60,000 nucleotides of DNA, taken from Adiantum capillus-veneris. Lineage: Eukaryota; Streptophyta; Polypodiopsida; Polypodiales; Pteridaceae. The notes beneath the pieces were generated by a model. That model was not told the DNA's origin and did no database searches. It saw only the letters and a program-made list of their open reading frames with translations. Both the position numbers and the translations under genes were made by a program. Each line of letters starts with the position of its first letter. Within the stretch, counting starts at the first letter, position 1. The stretch lies in NCBI GenBank assembly GCA_014529385.2, contig CM043956.1, positions 64,486,620 through 64,546,619 of the forward strand, in the 5' to 3' direction. Below are positions 42,621 through 52,089 of this stretch, piece after piece.

Positions 42621-44453
42621 ATGGAAAGCCAACGCCAAATGTCTGGGTATCCTCTTTTCTTTGGAGAGCCTGGAGAGGATGCAGAATTATTTTTAGCGAA
42701 TTTCAAGATGTATTGTCGTATCAAGAGGATAGTAACTGATCAAGAACGTGTAGAAATGTTTGAGGTAGTCCTTAGGAAAGATGCGAGCACTTGGTTTGAC
42801 TCTTTGCCTGAGGAAGTTAAAGGGAATTATAGTGAAGTTTTGAACCATTTCAAGAGATACTTCTTTGATCCTCAAAACACTCAAAAGCTATGGCAAGACA
42901 TTGTTTCTCACAAACAAAAAGACTTAGATGACTACTACATGTATAAACAAGAGTTTCTACGTCTTTGGGCTGTATGGGTAAGAAATGTCGCTAACCCTGG
43001 TGATGGTGCAGAGTTCCTAAAGAAGGAGAGGTTCATAGCTGGTCTCTTTCCCACACTCAAGATAAAAGTTGAGGTGGGTGCACCTGCTACCTTTGACGTA
43101 GATGAAACTAGAGCTGTTGAGAAGTATAGGAAACTCAAGTGCCTAAGAGGAGAGGTTCCAATAGAGGGTCCTAGACCTAAGGAAAAATTACAAGCATCAA
43201 CATCCAGAGAGATTCCGGAGGTAACAGCAGAGGTAATTGAAAAGTTAAATGAATCCTTAAGTAAATTGTCAATTCACCTTGCACAAGCTGTAGGTCCTCA
43301 AGAACAAGCAAAGAAGTTAGAAGAGCGAGATCCACCACGACCTAGGAGAGTCTTGCAATGTTGGAATTGCGGAGAGTCTCGACATGGGATGTATAATTGT
43401 CCTTGGCCCCGTGGGGAGCCAGGGAGACCTAACTTGAATTACCCAGTGATGAATGCAGGTGATGGAACTAGTCAACAACCACGGCTTCTACAAAGGCCAA
43501 ATGGAGCAAGACCACCTCCACGAGGAGTGGAAGGAGTTCCACCTTTGCCAGATCCAAATTTGCATGTGGTAGAGGTGACAAATTCCAATGAGGTGGACAT
43601 GGAAGCAAATGGCATTAAGCGTGGCCGTGGAAAAGGTAAAGAGAAAGAAGGAGTCATGTCACAAAGTGACCATGGACAAGAAAAGAAGGCAAAGGAGACC
43701 AAGGAAACAAAAAGGAATCGACGTTGTATCAACCTCCAAGACTTCCCTCTTGGACATGGTATGGCTCCGTACAACTTGTTGGAAGACATGAGAGGTAAGG
43801 GTCCTGATATCTCATGGCCTCAATTTCTTGCATTATGTCCACAAGTTCGGAGGGATTTAACAAGGGCAGTTAGCACTAGGAGAAAGGTCAAAGAGAGTGT
43901 GCCTGTTGTAAAAATTGCACAAGCTGAAATGAATGAGGACATTACACCTGTGCTAGATTGTTACATAAAAGGGAGATTGGTTAGGAAAGGTCTAGTGGAT
44001 GGAGGTGCACAAATTTGCATCATGACAGAGGGACTCATGCAAAGACTAGGCATGCACATCCATGAGACACCTGAAATCAAAGTCAAGATGGCAAACAATA
44101 GCAAGGCTAGGTGTGTAAGCATTTGTAAAAATGTCTTTGTAGAGGCCTTTGGCATTAAGAAGGCGGTGGATTTTTATGTTATGTCGACCAAGGGAAGTGG
44201 TTATCCATTTATCCTAGGAAGACCATGGCTAATGAAAATGCGAGCTTTGCAGGATTGGGAGAGTGGAAAATTAATTTGCAGGAATGAAAATCATAAGAAG
44301 GTTGTCTTTGACACGAAGGAGCAATGGCAAGAGGAGCTCCATGAAGAATCATCTCAAAGTGAGACGAAAGAAGATTGGACTGATAACACTTCAGAAGAAG
44401 AAAGTAGCGGCAGCATTACTAAGAGGAGTCTTCCATCGAAGTCATGGGGGTAA
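42621..44453 (+). CDS. Tat element gag-protease
   Basis: Start taken at ATG 42621 (MESQRQMSGYPLFFGEPGED), because the earlier in-frame Met has weak context for gag. The capsid region has DASTWFDSLPEEVKGNYSEV and FLRLWAVW. A CCHC knuckle lies near residue 250 (CWNCGESRHGMYNC), then a basic Lys/Arg/Glu stretch. The protease shows LVDGGAQICIMTEGLMQRLG near residue 460, with Gly after the catalytic Asp, and FILGRPWL near its end. It is open for about 610 codons to TAA 44451. The protein forms particles and cuts the polyprotein. The next frame overlaps its end by ten bases. Confidence 0.9.
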   Translation: MESQRQMSGYPLFFGEPGEDAELFLANFKMYCRIKRIVTDQERVEMFEVVLRKDASTWFDSLPEEVKGNYSEVLNHFKRYFFDPQNTQKLWQDIVSHKQKDLDDYYMYKQEFLRLWAVWVRNVANPGDGAEFLKKERFIAGLFPTLKIKVEVGAPATFDVDETRAVEKYRKLKCLRGEVPIEGPRPKEKLQASTSREIPEVTAEVIEKLNESLSKLSIHLAQAVGPQEQAKKLEERDPPRPRRVLQCWNCGESRHGMYNCPWPRGEPGRPNLNYPVMNAGDGTSQQPRLLQRPNGARPPPRGVEGVPPLPDPNLHVVEVTNSNEVDMEANGIKRGRGKGKEKEGVMSQSDHGQEKKAKETKETKRNRRCINLQDFPLGHGMAPYNLLEDMRGKGPDISWPQFLALCPQVRRDLTRAVSTRRKVKESVPVVKIAQAEMNEDITPVLDCYIKGRLVRKGLVDGGAQICIMTEGLMQRLGMHIHETPEIKVKMANNSKARCVSICKNVFVEAFGIKKAVDFYVMSTKGSGYPFILGRPWLMKMRALQDWESGKLICRNENHKKVVFDTKEQWQEELHEESSQSETKEDWTDNTSEEESSGSITKRSLPSKSWG

Positions 44454-46054
44454 GGTTTAAGCCAACCAACCAAGAGACCTCTTGTCAAGGGTTGGAGGAG
44501 GTAGGTTCCCAAGAGAACCAAAATGTGGAAGATGAAGGAATGTTAGAAGGTATGTTGTCTACAACACTTACAAAGGATGAAAGAGAGGAGTTCAAAGGTG
44601 TGTTAAGGAAATTTCCTAAGATTTTTGCTAAAGACTACACTGACGTGCGTGGAGTAGATGATGTTCAACACAAGATTGAGCTAAAGCCAAAGGCCAAACC
44701 TAAAGCTCAAAAGCTACGAAGGCTAGGAGTCATCAAGGAGCAGGCTCTACTCAAGGAGGTAAGAAAGCTTCTAGCAGCAGGTTTCATTTATCCAGTAGAG
44801 AATTCAGAGTGGGTCTCTCCCGTTGTTGTCACTCCCAAGAAAAACATGAAGTGGAGGGTGTGTGTGGATTACCGTCCGCTCAATGAGGCAACAAAAAGAG
44901 ATCACTTTCCCCTCCCATTTCAGGATGAGATACTAAATGAGGTAGCTGGTCATGAGAAGTATACTGTGTGTGATGGCTACTCAGGTTACTTTCAAATAGG
45001 GATTGCATTGGAGGACCAATTGAAAACAACCTTCATCACTCCTTGGGGTTGTTATGCTTTTAGAGTCATGCCATTTGGCCTGACAAATGCTCCTGCAACT
45101 TTCCAACGTTTCATGAACATGGTGTTTCAAGCATTCTTTGGAAAGTCAATTAGAGTGTTCATTGATGATTTCTGCATTTATAGCTCAAAATCATTGTATC
45201 TACAAAGGGTAGAAGAAGGATTGAAGAAGCTTTATGACATGGGAGGTCAACTCAACCCGGACAAGTGCCACATAGGTGAGGATGAAGTGATCTTGCTCGG
45301 TCACAAGGTTTCCTATAAAGGCATTGAGGTGGATCCTTCGAAGGCCAAGGCTCTTATTGAGCTCCCATCACCGAAGAGTCTTAAGGAGGTCATCTCTTTC
45401 ATTCAAAAGGTGAAGTATATGTCACGCTTCATTCACTTAGCCTCAAAGTTGCTTCATCCTTTGCAAAAGTTGACACAACAAGTAGAATTTGCATGGTATG
45501 ATGAGCTTGAAGAGTATTTTTGTAACATTAAAGTCATTTTTTCAGAGCTACCAACACTCATGCCTCCTTGTTCGGAGTACACATTCTTTGTTAGCTCTAG
45601 TGTTGAAAGGGAAACAATTGGTGCTGTGTTGCTACAACAAGATCCCCACAGTACCAGGATGCGACCCATCTACTTTGCTAGTAGGGTCATGAATGCCTTG
45701 GAGAGAAGCTACACAGAAGCAGAACTCATGATGCTTTCTCTCATGTTTGCGGTGAGAAAGTTTAGATCCTACTTGCTACCAAAACCTTTTGTAATTCTCA
45801 CTGCAGAAAATTTGTTTCCTTGGGTGTCATCTCAAATGAATCTTAGCACTAGGATCTCAAAGTGGATTATGGAATTGCAAGAGTTCCAATACTCTTTCAA
45901 GGTAGAAGATAGTGTGCGTGCACAATTGGCAGGGATCCTTACTTGTAGGCTACATGAGAAGGTGATTAAGGTGCCTGAAGTAAAGACCCTACCATTGCCA
46001 CCACCTATAAGTATTCCTAATGCTTTTACCTTGTTCTTTGATGGAGCTTTTTGA
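44444..46054 (+). CDS. Tat element RT and RNase H
   Basis: 536 codons in the -1 frame relative to gag-protease. RT: VVVTPKKNMKWRVCVDYRPL near residue 125, [27 protein letters not shown], and FIDDFCIYS in place of the canonical YxDD. RNase H begins LMPPCSEYTFFVSSS and has PIYFASRVMNALERSYTEAE. The frame ends at TGA 46052 just as the second RNase H starts (LFFDGAF). ATG 44444 lies inside the last codons of gag-protease, so expression may be by frameshift or fusion and not by a free start. Confidence 0.9.
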   Translation: MGVRFKPTNQETSCQGLEEVGSQENQNVEDEGMLEGMLSTTLTKDEREEFKGVLRKFPKIFAKDYTDVRGVDDVQHKIELKPKAKPKAQKLRRLGVIKEQALLKEVRKLLAAGFIYPVENSEWVSPVVVTPKKNMKWRVCVDYRPLNEATKRDHFPLPFQDEILNEVAGHEKYTVCDGYSGYFQIGIALEDQLKTTFITPWGCYAFRVMPFGLTNAPATFQRFMNMVFQAFFGKSIRVFIDDFCIYSSKSLYLQRVEEGLKKLYDMGGQLNPDKCHIGEDEVILLGHKVSYKGIEVDPSKAKALIELPSPKSLKEVISFIQKVKYMSRFIHLASKLLHPLQKLTQQVEFAWYDELEEYFCNIKVIFSELPTLMPPCSEYTFFVSSSVERETIGAVLLQQDPHSTRMRPIYFASRVMNALERSYTEAELMMLSLMFAVRKFRSYLLPKPFVILTAENLFPWVSSQMNLSTRISKWIMELQEFQYSFKVEDSVRAQLAGILTCRLHEKVIKVPEVKTLPLPPPISIPNAFTLFFDGAF

Positions 46055-46640
46055 CGAGTCACAGGAAAAGCAGGGGGAGGGCTAGTATTGCTCAACCCAA
46101 GTGGAGAGGTGGTCATGAAAGAGAAGGTCAATCTACCAGATTCAACTAGCAACAATGAAGCAGAATACGACACACTACTTCATGGTTTGAAGATGTGCAT
46201 TGGCCAAGGGATAAAACGTGTCATGGGGAGATGCACTTCTCATTATTAAACAGATTTTAGGTATTTGGGCATGCAAGAATGAAATCTTAAGGACAAAAGT
46301 TCATGCCATTCGTAGGATGTTTAATCAGTTTGAAGAAGTGCAACTATATCATACTCCGAAGAAACAAAATGAAGATGCCGATTTACTTGCACAACAAGCA
46401 GTTACATGTGTTGAGAAAGAAGTGCAGATCATCATGGTGGAAGCAATTGTCAAGCAACCGAGATACCAAGGGTTGGAGTCATTGGATCCCATTATTGGCT
46501 ACATTTTGGAGGGCGAGTTTCCACAAGACTTCACTAAAGCTCAGAAAAGGAGACTCATGAAGGCTCCCTCTATCAAAGAGGGAAGGATCAAGTGTGCAAA
46601 GGAGTACCAACTATCCAAGAAATTCCAGCCATTCTAAAAG
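46055..46640 (+). pseudogene. Tat second (archaeal-type) RNase H, frameshifted
   Basis: Continuing past TGA 46052 the frame reads TGKAGGGLVLLNPSGEVVMK and SNNEAEYDTLLHGLKMC, the archaeal-type RNase H pattern that Tat elements carry in addition to their own RNase H. A shift near 46215-46230 leads to GDALLIIKQILGIW and LYHTPKKQNEDADLLAQQAV. A further change near 46600 is needed to enter integrase. Confidence 0.85.
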
Positions 46641-47869
46641 GTTTGCATGAAGAAGCATGTGGTGGTCATTTTGCCCAAGAATTAACTGTGAAGAAGATTT
46701 TGCTTGCGGGGTATGTTTGGCCAAGCTTGCATGTGGATGTTCAACATTGGTGTAAAAGCTGTCACAATTGTTAGATAAATGGAAATAGAAGGTTGGTGCA
46801 TGGACCGAGGCAAATAGTGCTTGCAAATGGACCCTTTGAAAAATGGGGCATTGATGCTATGTGTCCTTTGCCTAGAACAAAGAATGGTAAACTCTACATT
46901 CTAGTGGCTGTGGACTACATGACTAGGTGGGTAGAGGCTCAAAGTGTGGCAAGGGTAAATGGGAAAACAGTGAGCAAGTTTGTCTACACTAATATTTGTT
47001 GTAGATTTGGCACACCTCTAGAGATTGTTTCGGATAACGGTCCAAGGTTTAGGAAGGGCTTGCTCTCAGAAGTTTGTGAAGAGCTTCACATTCTACATCG
47101 TCATAGCACACCATACTACCCACAATCAAATGGTTTAGTGGAGAAGGCTAATGGTGTCATTGTAGGAATCATTAGAAAGATGGTGCAAAACAAGACAAAA
47201 TTATGGGATGACTTCTTGGATGGTGCCTTGTGGGCATATCGAACCACATATAGGGAAGCCACGGAGTTCACACCATTTCACTTGGTCTATGGTCAAGAGG
47301 CTTTGCAGCCTATCGAGCTCAACATTCCAACAATGTGACTTCATGGCAAAGTAGCACAAGATGATCAAGAGGTATGGATGGATCGACTTCTTACATTAGT
47401 GGAGCTTGAGTGGAAAAGAGAAGCAGCATATGAGTGCTACAAGAGGAAAGCCACACAAGAGAAAGAAAAGCTCGACAAGAAACTGAAGGACAAAGGCATC
47501 AAGGAAGGAGAGCTTGTGCTAAGGTATGACAATCGACGTGACAATCGTTTTGATGCCAAGTTTGAAACTAGATGGCAAGGGCCATACATAGTCAAGAAGG
47601 CTTTCAATTCAAGTTACTATCAGCTTATGGACTTGAATGGTAAAGAGCACTCCAGGAAGGTAAATGGGTATCGCTTGAAGCCCTATTTGAGTCGCCTTCT
47701 ACCAAAGGATCTACCAAAGATCTGTCAAGAGGCCGCTGTCTCATGTAAGTATTGTTACATAAAGCATGAGTGTAACTCCAGCCAAAATTCTGAGGGCCCA
47801 AACAATGAAGATCTCGTCAAGGACTCTGAAGCACTCTCTTTGGAAAAGATGCTCTATGATGGTACATGA
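46592..47869 (+). pseudogene. Tat integrase with two in-frame stops
   Basis: The zinc-binding segment has GLHEEACGGHFAQELT and CKSCHNC, then TAG at 46772. The catalytic core follows in the same frame: WGIDAMCPLPR (first Asp), VSDNGPRF (second Asp) and YYPQSNGLVEKANG (Glu). After WAYRTTYREATEFTPFHLVY comes TGA at 47336, and again in frame the C-terminal domain (LVLRYDNRRDNRFDAKFETR, WQGPYIVKKAF, DLNGKEHSRKVNGYRLKPY) to the stop at 47867. No chromodomain is present, as expected for the Tat clade. Confidence 0.9.
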
Positions 47870-47883
47870 ATATACCATCATCC

Positions 47884-47897
47884 TGGAGGAGGGCTAA
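47884..47897 (+). promoter_or_regulatory. Polypurine tract of Tat element
   Basis: TGGAGGAGGGCTAA directly before the 3' LTR. Confidence 0.7.
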
Positions 47898-48955
47898 TGA
47901 TAGCCGTTTTTCGGCTATTCAAAATTGTCATAGTGAGCTACCTCACCCTACAAAATTCACCCAAACACTATGGCTATCCCTACCATTTCACTGTATATAG
48001 GCGTGTGTGAGTTAGGGGACTTTTCCCATATTTTCTTAAAAACCCTAAATTAGCTAGTCACTGAGCTAGTTGAGTCAAAAAATAAATAAAATAAAATAAA
48101 TAAAATATATTATGGCGCATTTGTGTGTAAATATTTCATTGTATATATGGCCTAAATATAGGGATTTTTTATAATTATTTTGGTATTTTATTTAAATATT
48201 TCTACTTAGGTGTGTGTTTTATTAAACCTGTGTATGCCTTCTTTCATCCTCTTACACCATAAGTATATTTTGCCAATGTGTACATACTCTAACCTCATAT
48301 TTTTCTTTTATACGAATCACCCCCACATTTTCACCCTCACCCTCGTGAAAACAAAAAAAGTGATTTCTACTCATTGGTCACGTTTATTATATTATTTACT
48401 TGCATACCTTTTCCTCTTTCACCCAAAATAATACAAAGAGGGACCATATCATATGATTCCAATATCTTTCCATATCCATAATTCCTCCATATTTTTATTA
48501 TTTTTTTAACTCATTATTTTAACACCATGTGCTCATTGAGCTAAAGTCCATGAATAGTCCATACACTAGTCCTACCATGTATATATTTCTTTATTCACCA
48601 ATAATCCTCCTCCATGCATGGGTCAAGGGCAACTTGGATGCTTTGTATTATGATATGACAAAGGAGGGGCTCACTCTTGGATGCATTGTACAAATTCAAC
48701 AAAGGAGGGGGGCACTAAAAGACTTTTGCAGGCATAAAAATAGGCTTTTTGGTGAGAATTTTGGCACCTATCTCCACTCCAAATTTGGAGCGGTGGTCAA
48801 AAGAGAAAATGTAGCCCACGCTCTGAATAATCACCTTTAAATTTTTTCATGATTTTTGGAGCTACCAGCGGTGAGCTATGATTTTTTGAGTGGACCCTAG
48901 TCTGCCCACTTTTCTCACAAGTAGCCCATAGTCTTCTCTCACCTCTTTCCACACT

Positions 48956-48957
<2 letters not shown>

Positions 48958-49019
<62 letters not shown>
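48958..49019. repeat. (AC)n microsatellite in 3' LTR
   Basis: About 62 bases, the counterpart of 40335-40390. Confidence 0.95.
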
Positions 49020-49020
<1 letters not shown>

Positions 49021-49562
49021 TCCTCTCAATCCCTCACTCAAACGTGCATCTTCAATGGTTTCTCTCACCTTATTCACCATTAACCTCCCCACTTACTCCC
49101 ATAGCTCTCATATGAGCTCTCCATGTACATACACCATCTCTATGCCTCTCTCTATTATCTCCAAAGTACAATTCCATCTTACTCCTTATATATATACATA
49201 CATTCAGCATGTGTACCATGCTTAACCTCTGCAAATCAAGAGATCTCATCAACGGAATTACCATTTTCATCACGATAATCAACCTTGGCGGCGGTGGCGT
49301 AAAGAAGGGAAGACGAAGAAGAAGATCGATAGTCATTTTGAGAACCTACACAAGTAAGTCCAAAACTTCTTCAATCTTCACCATCACAAGGATTTTCTCA
49401 CTTCATTCAGCCATCTTACTTCAACCATCCACCTCATTCTACCCATTGTAAATATATCATTAACTTTCTAGTGATTACTAACACTAACCACTAACATACT
49501 AACACAAAATAGCCATTGACCTAACCATAAAAGACACCTCACCTCAAGACATGTGTATAGTA

Positions 49563-49564
<2 letters not shown>

Positions 49565-49595
<31 letters not shown>

Positions 49596-49596
49596 C
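49565..49596. repeat. (TG)n microsatellite in 3' LTR
   Basis: Flanked by GTAACTC and TCTCCTTAC, the same flanks as the (CT)n tract in the 5' LTR. Confidence 0.95.
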
Positions 49597-49770
49597 TCCT
49601 TACTTACTTTCACCTTATCTACCATCAATAATGCTCTCTTTTGAGCCCACACCCATGACTCAAGCAGACAAAGAAGGCCCGCAATGTTTTGATATTCAAA
49701 AAAATCATAATCCTGATTTGTTAGCTTGTAAATCAGGATTTCCAATAATCTTAATGAGGGGTCTCCAACG

Positions 49771-49778
49771 TATAAATA
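49771..49778 (+). promoter_or_regulatory. TATA box of Tat 3' LTR
   Basis: TATAAATA, the counterpart of 41164. It could drive readout into flanking DNA. Confidence 0.6.
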
Positions 49779-50195
49779 GGCCCCTCTCCTTCTTGTAAAA
49801 CAACCTCCAACATCTCACATAGCACCCCAACACTCTATGCGCGAGGAGAGACTTAGGTGTAGCAACCACTTGTGAGCTTCACTCTTGGTGTGAGAGAAGC
49901 CTTCAAGGTACACATTGCAAGTGAGAGAGCGTGAGTTCCACAAATCTCAAAACCACTATTGTATATGCTCCTTCATCATCAATAAATTGAAGTTTGGTGC
50001 ATCAAAGGCGTGATTCGACGTTCAAATCTTCGTCCTTCCATTTGTGAAATACGGTTTGGTGAATTCAAGGTGACTTGTGTATTTTGAGTTCTATCGTTTG
50101 ATCTTGCTTTGGAAAGTGTTTTAGTGTGTTTTAATTGCCAATTTTGTGTCCATTGTAAGAGGGTATTGTGGTGAGAGGTCTCCCACACCCTAAGA

Positions 50196-50198
<3 letters not shown>

Positions 50199-50243
<45 letters not shown>
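50199..50243. repeat. Expanded (TG)n in 3' LTR
   Basis: About 45 bases, against about 14 at the same place in the 5' LTR (41588-41602). Confidence 0.95.
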
Positions 50244-50244
<1 letters not shown>

Positions 50245-50652
50245 GGAAATGTTTAGCAATCACTAAGCATAGAGTGATTTTTTGTACAAGTTCTACGATA
50301 GCATCATAACGAACCATATCCATTTGCAAGTCACAAATAAGGTATTACGCAAGATCCTTTTCTCTCTCTCTTCCCTTTGCTCTAGCTCTCTCTGGTCCAT
50401 TTTGTGTGTGTCTTGGTGTGAGGTTGCTTGTGTGTGTTGTGTGGTGCATCTTCTTGGTTGTACCAAAATCTCTCTTGCGTCCTAGTTCGCATACCATAAC
50501 TAGGTGGTGCCCCTATCTTGTTTGGGTTTCGCTGTGGGTTTGTTGTTGTGTTGTGCTTGTGGTTGCCCTAGCCCCAATAGAGCAGCACGGGAGCCTTGAG
50601 GGGTGTTTAGAGGTCGCCTCTCTTGTTGCCCGCCCCGGACCGCCTCAGTATT

Positions 50653-51476
50653 ATAAAGGAAGTTTGACCGTTGTGATGAGCCTGGGGAGGGTGATAGTGT
50701 CAAAATGCCCCTCCAACGTTACACAATTCAAAATCAATGACAGAAAAATCCACTAAAAAGAGGAGCCCAAAATATCAATTAAGACTATGTGGCAACAAAG
50801 TCTATAAAATAAACACTCTTGGGGTTCAACAAAGGGAATAATTCAGGAGATGATTTCATGTGTGATTTCCTATATCATATCTCAACTTGAAGGTCTTTTA
50901 GGTATAGCCTCTAGTCATCCCTATAACATGAAACACTCTGCTCTCGAGATTGAACGACTTGATTGACTAGGGAGAATTAAGAAGCTTTCCCATGGTAGTA
51001 ATAGTTGACCTTTCGTGCCTATTGAAAATTGAACTAGCGACACTAGACTTTTGATTTGTTGACCCTCAGAATTGCTCATGAGTTCAATTATATTTCCTTT
51101 TAACGTTTACAACTCAAAACATTGTTTAATATTTTGTTACCGATCATTCTTAGTGCTTATTCATTGCATATGACTTTTAATTACCCATGTTCTTATAAGA
51201 ATGTAGGTACTGTGATATTTCTTGTTGATTTTGTGGAATTTGAGTAAATATCATGATTGCGCTCTGGCTGAGGACAAGTGCAGCTTCTTGTAGTATTAAA
51301 ATTCTTGGTTGAGGGCACATCCATGGGCCACTACTCTCATCAAGATGTTTAACTACTACAAGACCCATAGATGTTTAACTACTACAAGACCCATACGAGT
51401 GGATCCATGGAGTTTTCATTTTTCAGACAGACCTTCCTAAATTCCAAGGATGGAATTTACATCAGGAAGGGGGGCA
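50653..51476 (+). other. Internal 3' region of the older LTR element
   Basis: Non-coding sequence between the Tat insertion and a polypurine tract (AGGAAGGGGGG, 51465-51475). It includes a 26-bp tandem duplication (51344-51395, GATGTTTAACTACTACAAGA...). No polyprotein motif is recognised. Confidence 0.4.
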
Positions 51477-51913
51477 TGTTAACTTTGCGTGTCATCCTTA
51501 TTAATATTATTATTTGTATTTAGTTATGGGCCGAGCTTGTCGGTCGTGTAGGTCTATAGTCTAGGGACGGTGATCACCGATGAGAGGCACACTAGACTAC
51601 GCACTAAACTCGTTTAGTGCCAATTGCCTGAAAGTGGGTGCCTGTATGTGAAAGAGACAGACCCAATCCATAGGTAAGGTTGTAAAACTAGTCTTTTTGA
51701 GGATTCTGAACATATGAAGCTTGCTCTTGCCTTATCTTCTTGTTTTGTCTATCTGTGAGCGCCCTCCTTTTGGCACGCACACGGACTCCCTCAAAAACAA
51801 CATCGCAAGAGGTGAGTGACATGCCAATCTGTAGCCGTAGAGCTTGCTTCTATGTGCAAGTTGTGTGCTTGCAGCCCTGTGGCTTGCACACGGTGTTTAG
51901 CAAGTCCCTAACA
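51477..51913 (+). repeat. LTR of the older element (437 bp)
   Basis: It is preceded by a polypurine tract, starts TGTTAACTTTGCG and ends CAAGTCCCTAACA, giving inverted TGTTA/TAACA termini. The last 19 bases match the LTR end before the Asp-type PBS at 37251, but the bodies do not align by eye, so the pairing is uncertain. Confidence 0.5.
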
Positions 51914-52089
51914 ATTGACACTAATATAGATGATAGATTGAACCTGGTAACCTTGCATCCATGGTATATGTCTATGTGTGTTTCAATGAAGCTTCTCTTA
52001 GAGCGTTATAGCTACCATCTACAATATATCATAGGTCGTACAACTGCTGGATTTGTGTTGATTCTCCATGCCCAACTTAGATAAGTGAG
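51914..52089. other. Non-coding flank
   Basis: Nothing recognised between the LTR and the degenerate repeat field. Confidence 0.4.

Larger units (their letters stand above)
39274..50647 (+). mobile_element. Tat-lineage Ty3/gypsy element with 2.7-kb LTRs
   Basis: Two direct repeats of about 2.73 and 2.75 kb (39274-42006, 47898-50647) enclose a 5.9-kb coding region with gag, protease, RT, RNase H, a second RNase H-like domain and integrase. GTAT(T) occurs immediately outside both ends (39270-39274 and 50648-50652). The second RNase H before integrase is the hallmark of the Tat clade. LTRs differ by few substitutions outside microsatellites, so it is the youngest large insertion here. It is inserted in an older LTR element. 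Confidence 0.92.
47898..50647 (+). repeat. 3' LTR of Tat element
   Basis: It starts TGATAGCCGTTTTTCGG and ends CCGGACCGCCTCA. It is almost identical to the 5' LTR except for tract lengths: (AC)n 48958-49019, (TG)n 49565-49596 in place of (CT)n, and an expanded (TG)n at 50199-50243. Confidence 0.93.

Noticed and set aside
42597-47869. Endogenous pararetrovirus (caulimovirid) instead of LTR element
   Set aside because: Clear long LTRs, target duplication and a DDE integrase are present. No movement or coat protein motifs seen.
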